NCBI RefSeq assembly: GCF_000377665.1 | Contig: NZ_KB898649.1 | Coordinates: forward strand, 62,001 to 126,000 | Direction of reading: 5' to 3' | Source of the DNA: Vreelandella zhanjiangensis DSM 21076 | Lineage (GTDB): Bacteria; Pseudomonadota; Gammaproteobacteria; Pseudomonadales; Halomonadaceae | Length of the DNA stretch: 64,000 nt | Shown: one piece after another, positions 1-7,233 of the stretch | How positions within the stretch are numbered: position 1 is the stretch's first letter | How the letters are laid out: each line of letters opens with the position of its first letter | Notes under the pieces: generated by a model | The model's database searches: none | What the model saw: the letters and a program-made list of their open reading frames with translations, nothing else | Told to the model about the DNA's origin: nothing | Translations under genes and position numbers: made by a program

Positions 1-537
1 GAAGCAGTTGCCCTGCCCCATCGCGAATATGATACTCGCGAGGCTTACGATGGCGCGCTGATTAAAGTCATTGAGCGCCACGAGCCCGACTTGATCGTAC
101 TGGCGGGCTTTATGCGTATTTTAACGCCGCGCTTTGTACAACGCTTTATGGGTCGGATGCTCAATATTCATCCTTCACTGCTGCCCGAGTACCAAGGCTT
201 AAATACCCACGCAAGGGCGCTGGCCGATCAAGTAACCAGCCACGGCTGTAGCGTGCATTTTGTTACCGAAGAGCTGGATGGCGGCCCTGTGGTTCTTCAG
301 GCGGAATTGGCTGTAAGCGCGGATGATAGCGAAGAGACACTGAAAGAGAAGGTCCACGCGCGCGAGCATCTGATTTATCCGATTGCGGTGCAGTGGTTTT
401 TAGAAGGCCGACTTCAGTTCAGCGCCGAAGGCGCCAAAATGGACGGGCATTTGTTGCCTGCCCATGGCATGCGCCTCTCACATGCTGATGCAGCTGAAGA
501 GTTGGATGAAGAACTGGACGAAGACGCCGAAGAGTAG
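1..537 (+). CDS. purN: Phosphoribosylglycinamide formyltransferase, 3' part
   Basis: This enzyme transfers a formyl group from 10-formyl-tetrahydrofolate to GAR, the third step of cytosolic de novo purine synthesis. The reading frame is open from base 1, so the gene starts upstream of the window. About 178 codons are visible, against about 212 for E. coli PurN. The catalytic region NIHPSLLPEYQG and the later DGGPVV segment with the conserved Asp are both present. The C-terminus carries an acidic Glu/Asp tail rich in EELDE that is not part of the catalytic fold. A strong bidirectional terminator follows. purM would be the expected upstream neighbour but lies outside the window. Confidence 0.95.
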   Translation, partial: EAVALPHREYDTREAYDGALIKVIERHEPDLIVLAGFMRILTPRFVQRFMGRMLNIHPSLLPEYQGLNTHARALADQVTSHGCSVHFVTEELDGGPVVLQAELAVSADDSEETLKEKVHAREHLIYPIAVQWFLEGRLQFSAEGAKMDGHLLPAHGMRLSHADAAEELDEELDEDAEE

Positions 538-584
538 TCTATTGCTTGACCAATAAATGATCGCGGCAAACACGTGTAGTAAAC

Positions 585-620
585 AACAAAGCCTTACGGT
601 TTCCCGTAAGGCTTTGTTTT
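585..620. terminator. Bidirectional terminator between purN and dcd
   Basis: A perfect 13-bp G+C-containing stem (587-599 with 604-616, loop 600-603) is extended by A/T pairs, with T-rich sequence on the right and A-rich on the left. It can therefore stop transcription from both convergent genes. Confidence 0.85.
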
Positions 621-644
621 GGGCTACTTAATAACGCTCACTTA

Positions 645-1211
645 TTAAGTGCGCGGCAAGGTTACCCCACGCTGCCCCATATATTTCCCCCCGCGGTCTT
701 TATACGAGGTTTCACAGACTTCATCAGACTCTAAAAACAGCATTTGCGCCACACCTTCGTGAGCATAAATCTTGGCAGGCAAGTTTGTGGTGTTAGAGAA
801 TTCAAGCGTGACATGCCCTTCCCACTCAGGCTCAAGCGGCGTGACGTTCACAATGATGCCACAGCGCGCGTAGGTTGATTTGCCCAGGCAGATAGTCAGC
901 ACGCTACGCGGAATGCGGAAGTACTCAACGGTTCTTGCCAAAGCAAATGAGTTGGGCGGAATGATGCAGACATCGCCTTTAATATCTACAAAGCTTTTCT
1001 CGTCGAACGCCTTGGGATCAACGATAGCCGAGTGAATATTAGTAAACACTTTAAACTCATCGGCACAGCGCACATCATAACCGTAGCTTGAAGTACCGTA
1101 AGAGATCACTCGCTGATCATTCACATAGCGAACCTGCTCGGCTTCAAACGGCTCGATCATGGCGTCGCTTTGCGCCATGCGACGAATCCACTTATCTGAT
1201 TTGATACTCAT
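645..1211 (-). CDS. dcd: dCTP deaminase
   Basis: This cytosolic enzyme deaminates dCTP to dUTP and supplies dUMP for thymidylate synthesis. It belongs to the trimeric dUTPase superfamily. The protein is 188 aa, close to the 193 aa of E. coli Dcd. The nucleotide-binding and catalytic segment [18 protein letters not shown] is intact and is followed by the conserved LEFSN. The gene lies 11 bases downstream of apbC on the same strand, so the two are probably co-transcribed. No strong ribosome binding site precedes the ATG. The identification is secure. Confidence 0.96.
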   Translation of the reverse strand: MSIKSDKWIRRMAQSDAMIEPFEAEQVRYVNDQRVISYGTSSYGYDVRCADEFKVFTNIHSAIVDPKAFDEKSFVDIKGDVCIIPPNSFALARTVEYFRIPRSVLTICLGKSTYARCGIIVNVTPLEPEWEGHVTLEFSNTTNLPAKIYAHEGVAQMLFLESDEVCETSYKDRGGKYMGQRGVTLPRT

Positions 1212-1222
1212 GTATTACTTCA

Positions 1223-2023
1223 TCACTCGCTAAAAGAAATAGTGGGACCACCGCTTTCGCTGGCACTCACCGATTGGGCAACTTGTCTGGCAATCTCAGC
1301 AAACGTCTGGCTTACCGAGCTATCAGGTTCTGATACAACGCTCGGGGTGCCCGAGTCTGCCAATTCACGAATAGACAACGTCAAGGGCAAACGTCCCAGC
1401 ACCGTGGTTTGATACTCTTCAGCAATACTATCGCCACCGCCGGTGCCAAAAATTGCGGCTTCATGGCCACAGTTCTTACAGTGATAGAGGCTCATGTTTT
1501 CTACCACCCCAAGTACCGGCACGTTCACTTTACGGAACATTTCGATACCTTTGCGAGCATCTAAAAGCGCAATATCCTGTGGCGTAGTGACGATCACAGC
1601 CCCGCTTACCGGTACTTTCTGAGCCAACGTCAGCTGAATATCACCGGTACCCGGAGGCATATCGATCAACAGAAAATCCAGATTATCCCATTGCGTTTGC
1701 GTGAGCATCTGCTGAAAAGCCCCTACAACCATTGGTCCACGCCATACCATGGCTTCGCGGGTATTCACCAAAAAGGCCATGGACATTGCCTGCAGGCCAT
1801 GCGCTTTTAAGGGTAAAAACTTATTATCACCCGTGGACTCAGGGCGAACGCCCTCTTTAACCCCAAGCATCTGGGCCTGGCTTGGCCCATAAATATCCGC
1901 ATCTAGAACCCCTACGCGATAACCTTGGGCAGAAAGCGCCAATGCCAGGTTAACGGTGACAGTCGATTTACCAACCCCACCTTTACCTGATGCCACTGCG
2001 ACGATGTGTTTAACGCCATCCAT
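1223..2023 (-). CDS. apbC: Iron-sulfur cluster carrier ApbC/Mrp (P-loop NTPase)
   Basis: ApbC/Mrp is a cytosolic ATPase that binds and transfers [4Fe-4S] clusters to target apoproteins. The Walker A motif GKGGVGKS sits at residues 13-20, and the cluster-binding CxxC is visible as HCKNCGH near residue 180. The protein is 266 aa, whereas E. coli Mrp is about 370 aa with an N-terminal MIP18/DUF59 domain. That domain is missing. An AGGAGGG ribosome binding site lies 7-8 bases before the ATG, so the short form appears genuine. dcd follows 11 bases downstream. Confidence 0.94.
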   Translation of the reverse strand: MDGVKHIVAVASGKGGVGKSTVTVNLALALSAQGYRVGVLDADIYGPSQAQMLGVKEGVRPESTGDNKFLPLKAHGLQAMSMAFLVNTREAMVWRGPMVVGAFQQMLTQTQWDNLDFLLIDMPPGTGDIQLTLAQKVPVSGAVIVTTPQDIALLDARKGIEMFRKVNVPVLGVVENMSLYHCKNCGHEAAIFGTGGGDSIAEEYQTTVLGRLPLTLSIRELADSGTPSVVSEPDSSVSQTFAEIARQVAQSVSASESGGPTISFSE

Positions 2024-2100
2024 TGAGTCGCCCTCCTATTATCTGGGTAAATCCTTCACTTAGGCATAAATGATACTCTCTGAGCGCATATTCATAAACA

Positions 2101-2134
2101 AACAAAACGGATGCTGGGCTGCCAGCATCCGTTT
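2101..2134 (-). terminator. Terminator of the coiled-coil gene
   Basis: A 13-bp perfect stem (2105-2117 with 2122-2134, four-base loop) is followed on the minus strand by a T-rich run (TTTTGTTTGTTT). It lies about 60 bases past the stop of the coiled-coil gene. Confidence 0.8.
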
Positions 2135-2195
2135 GATGGTTCGTCTGCGCTGTCTTTACGAACGTCCTAGACAAACGATTTAAATGCGCTTTCGC

Positions 2196-3341
2196 CTAGT
2201 TAGTGCTCTGTTGCTGGTTTTGCTGCTGACTATCGTCTTCATCGTTGGCCGCTTCCTGCTCAGAGTTACCGCTTTCTGAGGCGCTATTTTCCGGCTCTTC
2301 ACCCGCTAATGTGGGCACTTCATCATTAGCAGCATCATCAACACTACCCAGGCGCTGGTCGAGTGAAGACAGCTCTTCGCGCCATTCACTCAGCTGAGAC
2401 TCCAAGCGAGACAACTGATTTTCGCGCTCTTCAATATCATCCTCAACATTGGCTACTTCGTTACGCCCCAGGTCAAGGGCGACCATGAGGTCTTCCATCT
2501 CACTGCGCACCTGCGTCAGACTTTGATCTTCCTGCTCACGCAGTTCAGTTAACGAGTCGACTTCCTGCTGCAGTTCATCGCGCTCCGCTGTTACGGAATC
2601 ACGTGTGCTCTGTAGCTCGTCAAGCTCGGTCTGAATATTGGATATCTGCTCTTCAAGGCTTGAAAGCTCTTCATTAGCCTGACTGATTTCATCTTCAAGC
2701 GACGCCAACTCCTCCTCGGCACTGCTCAGCTCATCTACAGCTTCTTGACGCTGTTCTTCAGCCTGCTGACGAGCAGCCTCTGCCTCTTGACGAGCTTGAT
2801 CAGCACTTTCACGCGCATCTTCTACCTGTTGAAGCGAAGCTTCAGCTTCTTCTTGAGTCGTCTCGATTTGATCACGCTCATCACGAAGCGACTGCATTTC
2901 GCCTTGTGCGCTTTCAAGTTGCTGATTGAGCGAGTCCACTTCTTGCTGCAGCGTAGTGCGCTCAGCTTCCAGTTCCTCAAGACGTGACTGGATGGTATTT
3001 ACATCATTTTGCGCACTTTCAAGCGATGCGCTTGCCTCATTGCGCTGCTCTTCCAAGGATGCCATCTCTGCCTGCATATCGGACAGGTTGGTTTCTGCTT
3101 GGTCTATTTCCTGAATACGGCGGCTGTACCGGCGGTTATCCTGCTCTACTGTAGCAAGCTGCTCTTCAAGCGTTTCAACGCGATCTTTATGAGTGCCGGC
3201 ATTAGATTGGGCCATGATGGCCCAGATAACCGCAATTGCCGCGATACCCGCAATAGCTCGAACACGGTTATCTTTAAATAAGGTTTTGGTATCCAGCCTG
3301 GTGGCAGGCGTCTGATGATCCGGGTGGCTTGTTTCTGGCAT
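2196..3341 (-). CDS. Membrane-anchored long coiled-coil protein, function unknown
   Basis: I do not recognise a named family. The 381-aa product has a polar N-terminus of about 27 residues and one hydrophobic segment at about 28-46 (AIAGIAAIAVIWAIMAQ). Almost uninterrupted coiled coil follows from about 55 to 330, rich in Glu, Gln, Ser and Ala with heptad-like leucines. The tail (335-381) is acidic and ends in a Gln/Asn-rich stretch. The topology suggests an inner-membrane anchor with a rod projecting to one side; positive residues before the membrane segment favour a periplasmic rod. A GAGAGGG ribosome binding site precedes the ATG. The gene has its own terminator. A cell envelope or chromosome-organising role would be a guess. 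Confidence 0.8.
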   Translation of the reverse strand: MPETSHPDHQTPATRLDTKTLFKDNRVRAIAGIAAIAVIWAIMAQSNAGTHKDRVETLEEQLATVEQDNRRYSRRIQEIDQAETNLSDMQAEMASLEEQRNEASASLESAQNDVNTIQSRLEELEAERTTLQQEVDSLNQQLESAQGEMQSLRDERDQIETTQEEAEASLQQVEDARESADQARQEAEAARQQAEEQRQEAVDELSSAEEELASLEDEISQANEELSSLEEQISNIQTELDELQSTRDSVTAERDELQQEVDSLTELREQEDQSLTQVRSEMEDLMVALDLGRNEVANVEDDIEERENQLSRLESQLSEWREELSSLDQRLGSVDDAANDEVPTLAGEEPENSASESGNSEQEAANDEDDSQQQNQQQSTN

Positions 3342-3479
3342 TCTGCGTCCCTCTCGTCTTGGCTACCGATACCAGCAGCGTAAATTGTTCGCTTATGACC
3401 TAACACTCATTACTAGCATACACAGCAAATGGCATCTAGCCAGTCCATTAGCTAATTCAACGTATTAACGTTGGCTCGC

Positions 3480-4268
3480 TTATGAGTGTAGATCATTATG
3501 GCGCGCTGATGCTGGGGTCTGAGCGCCTTTAAACCACGCTAGCTTCTCATGCAGTGAAACCACGCTGCCCACGATTAATAATGCCGGTGATTTAATACGC
3601 CCAGCGATTAGTGCCTCTGGCAGCGCTTGCAGCGTGCCGATATGGGTCTGTTGGGCCGTTGTGGTGCCACTTTCGATCAAAGCGAGAGGCGTATCACACG
3701 GTAAACCATGGGCAATAAGCTCGCGACTAATTACCTCAACACTGCTTAGCCCCATATAAAAGACCAGTGTCAGCCCTTTACGAGCTAGTGCATGCCACTC
3801 AATTGCGTGCTCATCCTGGGCTAAATGGCCGGTAATGAAATGAACGGCCTGAGCATGATCACGATGAGTGAGCGGTATGCCCGCGTAAGCAGCGCAACCG
3901 GAAGCCGCCGTTATCCCCGGGATTACTTCTACCGCTATATTATCCGCCATGAGTGTTTCTAGCTCTTCGCCGCCCCGCCCGAAAATGAAAGGATCCCCCC
4001 CCTTGAGTCTAACGACCTGTTTACCCTCTTTTGCCCAAGCGACTAATGTATGATTAATTTCATGCTGGGGAACACTATGTAAAGAGCGCTCTTTACCTAC
4101 GTAATAACGTTGTATGCTGGCAGGAATGAGCGCCAGGATGTCCTCACTCACTAGCCGGTCATACAGCACCACATCAGCCTGCTGTAATCGTTTATAGGCT
4201 TTTAGAGTTAATAATTCGGCATCACCGGGCCCTGCGCCGACCAAACTGACAAAACCACTCATATTCAA
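3480..4268 (-). CDS. cobA: Uroporphyrinogen-III C-methyltransferase (SUMT)
   Basis: SUMT adds two methyl groups from SAM to uroporphyrinogen III to give precorrin-2, the branch point to siroheme and cobalamin. The 262-aa protein shows the N-terminal VGAGPGDAELLTLKA loop and the second signature GGDPFIFGRGGEE near residue 90. It is the stand-alone SUMT form, without the dehydrogenase/ferrochelatase half of CysG. No other siroheme, cobalamin or nitrite reductase gene is adjacent. The gene is divergent from the diguanylate cyclase across an A+T-rich spacer. Confidence 0.93.
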   Translation of the reverse strand: MNMSGFVSLVGAGPGDAELLTLKAYKRLQQADVVLYDRLVSEDILALIPASIQRYYVGKERSLHSVPQHEINHTLVAWAKEGKQVVRLKGGDPFIFGRGGEELETLMADNIAVEVIPGITAASGCAAYAGIPLTHRDHAQAVHFITGHLAQDEHAIEWHALARKGLTLVFYMGLSSVEVISRELIAHGLPCDTPLALIESGTTTAQQTHIGTLQALPEALIAGRIKSPALLIVGSVVSLHEKLAWFKGAQTPASARHNDLHS

Positions 4269-4560
4269 TCCTATAAAAAAATATGCTTAATTTACTTAAC
4301 ACCACGATGGTTAATAAAATAACAACAAAAAAATTAACAAGAACACACTTAACCATACAAACAAAAATTAAAAAGACAGATTGTTAACATAAAAATATCA
4401 TAAAATAACAAAACAGTATTTCATATTCCATAAAGAAATTAGTTAATTCATATTTATTATAAATTGAGTGTCATTTTGTCAGCAATGGCTTACAACTCTA
4501 TTACCTAAATAGCGATAGTCTTCACAGTCAACTTTTGGCATTCATTTTGGAGCTTTATGC
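4269..4560. other. A+T-rich divergent spacer, cobA to diguanylate cyclase
   Basis: These 292 bases are conspicuously A+T rich with many A-tracts and hold no convincing gene. They must contain the promoters of both divergent genes. The candidate for the rightward gene is listed separately. The composition would suit binding by a nucleoid protein, which is inference. Confidence 0.6.
4476..4504 (+). promoter_or_regulatory. Candidate sigma-70 promoter of the diguanylate cyclase operon
   Basis: A -35 box TTGTCA (5 of 6 consensus bases) is spaced 17 bases from a -10 box TATTAC (4 of 6). Transcription would start near 4511, leaving a leader of about 50 bases before the ATG at 4561. Confidence 0.5.
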
Positions 4561-5457
4561 ATGTCCGTGAATGACTACCCTATGCCTTTGAGTGCTGACT
4601 GTCTCATTCCGCTGATACCCGGAGTCATTTTTCAGTTTTATCGCTCATCCAATGGTCATATGCAGTTTCCTTACCTGGAGGGTGGAGGCGGACTGCTTAG
4701 GCATATTGATCGTGCACAGCTGGCTAGCGATGCCGGTGAATTACTTGAGCAATTAACTGGCAATGAATATCCAAAGGTCATGTCTGCGCTTGAGCGTTCG
4801 GCGCGCTGGATGCTGCCGCTTACGACACGCTTTAAACTTCCCCTGCCAAATGGCAAATCTCACTGGATCGCGGTATGCGCCAATCCAGAACCATCGGCCG
4901 ATGGAGTGCTTTGGACAGGCGTCATGATGGATATTACCGATCAAGTGATCGAAGAGCAGCGACTACGCAAACTCTGCGATACCGATGCCCTTACGGGACT
5001 TCCTAATCGGCGTAAACTAATGGTGCACTTATCCCATTTAACATCCATCAGTACGCGCCACGGTACGCCTTTATCTATCATGATGATCGATATCGATCAT
5101 TTTAAATTGCTCAATGATCGCTGGGGACATTTACAGGGCGATGAAGTGCTTAAGCAACTCGCAACGGAAATGAAAACCCTGTTACGGTGTGAGGATATGG
5201 TGGCCCGCCTGGGGGGTGAAGAGTTTATGGTAGTGTTGCCGCTTACACCGCTGCAGCAATGCCATAAGCTTGCTGATCGATTACGCGAGGCTATTTCCAG
5301 GCACGATTTTGGTGTAGGGCAAGGCGAAGTCACGCTTAGCATTGGGGTGGCTGAATACCGTTGTGGTGAGTCCCTGACGAATCTTATAGAGCGTACCGAT
5401 CAGGCACTGTATAGCGCCAAAGACGTGGGCCGGGATTGCGTTTGTCTTCTGCCCTAG
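4561..5457 (+). CDS. PAS-GGDEF diguanylate cyclase
   Basis: This protein should make cyclic di-GMP from two GTP. Its 298 residues hold a PAS-like sensor region at about 15-130, then a GGDEF domain from about 140. The active-site loop reads RLGGEEF, an accepted GGDEF variant. The substrate and metal region DIDHFKLLNDRWGHLQGD is intact, and an RxxD product-inhibition site (RCED) lies five residues before GGEEF. It should therefore be active and feedback inhibited. No membrane segment is present, so it is cytosolic. A GGAG ribosome binding site lies 8 bases before the ATG. phhB starts about 20 bases after its stop, implying one transcript. Confidence 0.93.
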   Translation: MSVNDYPMPLSADCLIPLIPGVIFQFYRSSNGHMQFPYLEGGGGLLRHIDRAQLASDAGELLEQLTGNEYPKVMSALERSARWMLPLTTRFKLPLPNGKSHWIAVCANPEPSADGVLWTGVMMDITDQVIEEQRLRKLCDTDALTGLPNRRKLMVHLSHLTSISTRHGTPLSIMMIDIDHFKLLNDRWGHLQGDEVLKQLATEMKTLLRCEDMVARLGGEEFMVVLPLTPLQQCHKLADRLREAISRHDFGVGQGEVTLSIGVAEYRCGESLTNLIERTDQALYSAKDVGRDCVCLLP

Positions 5458-5478
5458 CCAATTTTTGGGAGAATGGTA

Positions 5479-5817
5479 ATGGAAAAGCTAGCTCGCAAGG
5501 CTTGTGAACCCTGCAATAAAAACATGCCGCCTCTCCAGGAAAATGAACGAGAGGCCTATCTCAAGCAGTTACCAGAGTGGCGGATTGTCGACCACGATGG
5601 CATCATGAAGCTATCACGAAGTTTTTCGTTTCGTGACTTTGCCAGGGCGCTGCTGTTTACCCAGCGTGTTGGCGAACTAGCTGAGCAGGCTGGGCACCAC
5701 CCCGTCATTATCACTGAGTGGGGCAAAGCCACTGTGATGTGGTGGACCCATCAAATTAACGGCCTGCATCATAATGATTTCATTCTTGCCGCCAGAACCG
5801 ACGAGGTAGCTAAGTAA
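5479..5817 (+). CDS. phhB: Pterin-4a-carbinolamine dehydratase
   Basis: PhhB recycles the 4a-carbinolamine form of the pterin cofactor after aromatic amino acid hydroxylation. The family signature is visible around EQAGHHPVIITEWGKATV, with the paired His and the later WWTH and HHNDF. An upstream in-frame ATG at 5473 is only one base from the GGGAG ribosome binding site at 5467-5471, while the ATG at 5479 is 7 bases away, so I use 5479 (112 aa). The stop is followed at once by the aminotransferase ATG. Phenylalanine hydroxylase (phhA), the usual partner, is absent here. An N-terminal Cys-Glu-Pro-Cys motif is present. Confidence 0.93.
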   Translation: MEKLARKACEPCNKNMPPLQENEREAYLKQLPEWRIVDHDGIMKLSRSFSFRDFARALLFTQRVGELAEQAGHHPVIITEWGKATVMWWTHQINGLHHNDFILAARTDEVAK

Positions 5818-7008
5818 ATGTTTGAGCATATTGAGCGAGTCCCTGGAGATGCCATTCTCGGACTGATTGAAGCTTTCAAAAAAGACACCAATCCACAAAA
5901 AGTTGACCTGGGCGTAGGCGTTTACCGCGATTCAAACGGTAATACACCGGTCATGCGCGCGGTCAAAGAAGCCGAAGCTCGCCTGCTCAATAATGAAACC
6001 ACCAAAACCTATATTGGCTCACACGGCGCGCCTGCCTATAGCGACGTCGTGCTGCCCATGGTATTGGGTGCCGACTCACCGGTATTGAACGCCAAGCGTG
6101 CCAGCGCTACCCAGTCACCGGGAGGAACAGGCGCTTTACGCTTAGCAGCAGACTTCATTGCCAGCCAGTTACCCGGCAAAGGCATTTGGGTAAGTGACCC
6201 GACCTGGCCGAACCACCACGGCATTTTTACTTCCGCCGGCATTGAACTGCATAAATACCCCTATGTAGATCCGGATAACCGTCTTGATTTCTCAGGCATG
6301 CTGGCCGCGCTGAAAAAGATTCCTGAAGGCGATGTGGTCGTACTGCATGCGTGCTGCCATAACCCGACCGGCTTTGATCTTTCCCAAGAGCAGTGGCAGG
6401 AAGTGCTGGACGTTTTGCATGAGCGCAAGCTGTTACCGCTGGTCGACTTCGCCTACCAGGGCTTTGGCGAAGGTCTGGACGAAGACGCTTACGGCGTACG
6501 CCTGCTGGCCGAAAAGCTGGATGAAGTGATTATTACCAGCTCTTGCTCCAAGAACTTCGGCATTTACTGCGAGCGGACAGGCTGTCTGATTATGGTCGCT
6601 AAAGACGCCGAGCAGATGGAGAACGTGCGTTCTCAGGTTGCCATTGTTGCCCGTGAAAACTACTCCAACCCGCCAGCACATGGCGGAGCCATCGTAAGCG
6701 AAATTTTAGGCGATGCAGAGCTCACGGCTATCTGGCGTGAAGAGCTAACCGAAATGCGTGATCGCATTAATACATTGCGTCGTGATTTCGTGGAAGCTTT
6801 AAAGCCTTACGGACTTGATCAGAAGTACGCATGCGTTGCAGAACAGCGTGGCATGTTCTCCTATACAGGCCTTACGCCTGAACAGGTAGATCGTCTGCGT
6901 GATGAGTTTGGTATTTACATGGTTCGTTCTGGCCGTGCCAACGTAGCGGGTTTCTCACATGAAAACCTGCCTTACCTTGCTAAAGCCATAGCGGCGGTTA
7001 ACAACTAA
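5818..7008 (+). CDS. Aromatic/aspartate aminotransferase (class I, PLP)
   Basis: This cytosolic PLP enzyme transfers amino groups between aspartate, tyrosine or phenylalanine and 2-oxo acids. At 396 aa it has the same length as E. coli AspC and TyrB and matches throughout. Visible motifs are NETTKTYIGSHG, CCHNPTGFDLS, DFAYQGFGEG, the PLP lysine in SCSKNFGIYCERTG, and RANYSNPP-like RENYSNPPAHGG. Position next to phhB corresponds to phhC of Pseudomonas, which favours an aromatic role, but sequence alone does not separate AspC from TyrB/PhhC. The ATG follows the phhB stop with no gap, so translation is coupled. A terminator follows. Confidence 0.93.
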   Translation: MFEHIERVPGDAILGLIEAFKKDTNPQKVDLGVGVYRDSNGNTPVMRAVKEAEARLLNNETTKTYIGSHGAPAYSDVVLPMVLGADSPVLNAKRASATQSPGGTGALRLAADFIASQLPGKGIWVSDPTWPNHHGIFTSAGIELHKYPYVDPDNRLDFSGMLAALKKIPEGDVVVLHACCHNPTGFDLSQEQWQEVLDVLHERKLLPLVDFAYQGFGEGLDEDAYGVRLLAEKLDEVIITSSCSKNFGIYCERTGCLIMVAKDAEQMENVRSQVAIVARENYSNPPAHGGAIVSEILGDAELTAIWREELTEMRDRINTLRRDFVEALKPYGLDQKYACVAEQRGMFSYTGLTPEQVDRLRDEFGIYMVRSGRANVAGFSHENLPYLAKAIAAVNN

Positions 7009-7028
7009 CCGTTAGCTTTATGCATGTT

Positions 7029-7058
7029 AAAACGCCTAGGCTATGCCTGGGCGTTTTT
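7029..7058 (+). terminator. Terminator after the aminotransferase
   Basis: A 13-bp stem with one G-T pair (7029-7041 with 7045-7057) and a TAT loop is followed by a short T run. It ends the diguanylate cyclase-phhB-aminotransferase transcript. Confidence 0.8.
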
Positions 7059-7063
7059 GTATC

Positions 7064-7092
7064 TTGGGAACCGTTTTATTGTTGTGTACAAT
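7064..7092 (+). promoter_or_regulatory. Candidate sigma-70 promoter of the NCS2 permease
   Basis: TTGGGA (7064-7069) is spaced 17 bases from TACAAT (7087-7092, 5 of 6 consensus bases). The transcript would begin near 7099 and carry a leader of about 135 bases. Confidence 0.5.
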
Positions 7093-7098
7093 TGCCCG

Positions 7099-7233
7099 CT
7101 TGCCGCCAGAGCCTGGGGCGCCCGTGCGGCGTCCTATACAGCGCAATACCTGACCGATCAGTCAAGCCTGAACCTTCCTAATGTTCAGCCTAAGGATATT
7201 GCACTGTGAACACTCAATTCAATGAGGCCTTCC
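7099..7233 (+). promoter_or_regulatory. Structured 5' leader of the permease, possible purine-responsive element
   Basis: The predicted leader holds three hairpins in a row: GCCGC 7102-7106 with GCGGC 7126-7130 around a G/C-rich conserved-looking core; TGAC/GTCA near 7151-7164; and CTGAAC 7168-7173 with GTTCAG 7183-7188. An AAGGA at 7192-7196 precedes a GTG that opens a 20-codon frame (7206-7268) overlapping the permease start in another phase. Known xanthine-responsive (NMT1) leaders precede NCS2-type transporters in proteobacteria, so a riboswitch is conceivable, but I cannot match the consensus by eye. Confidence 0.3.
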
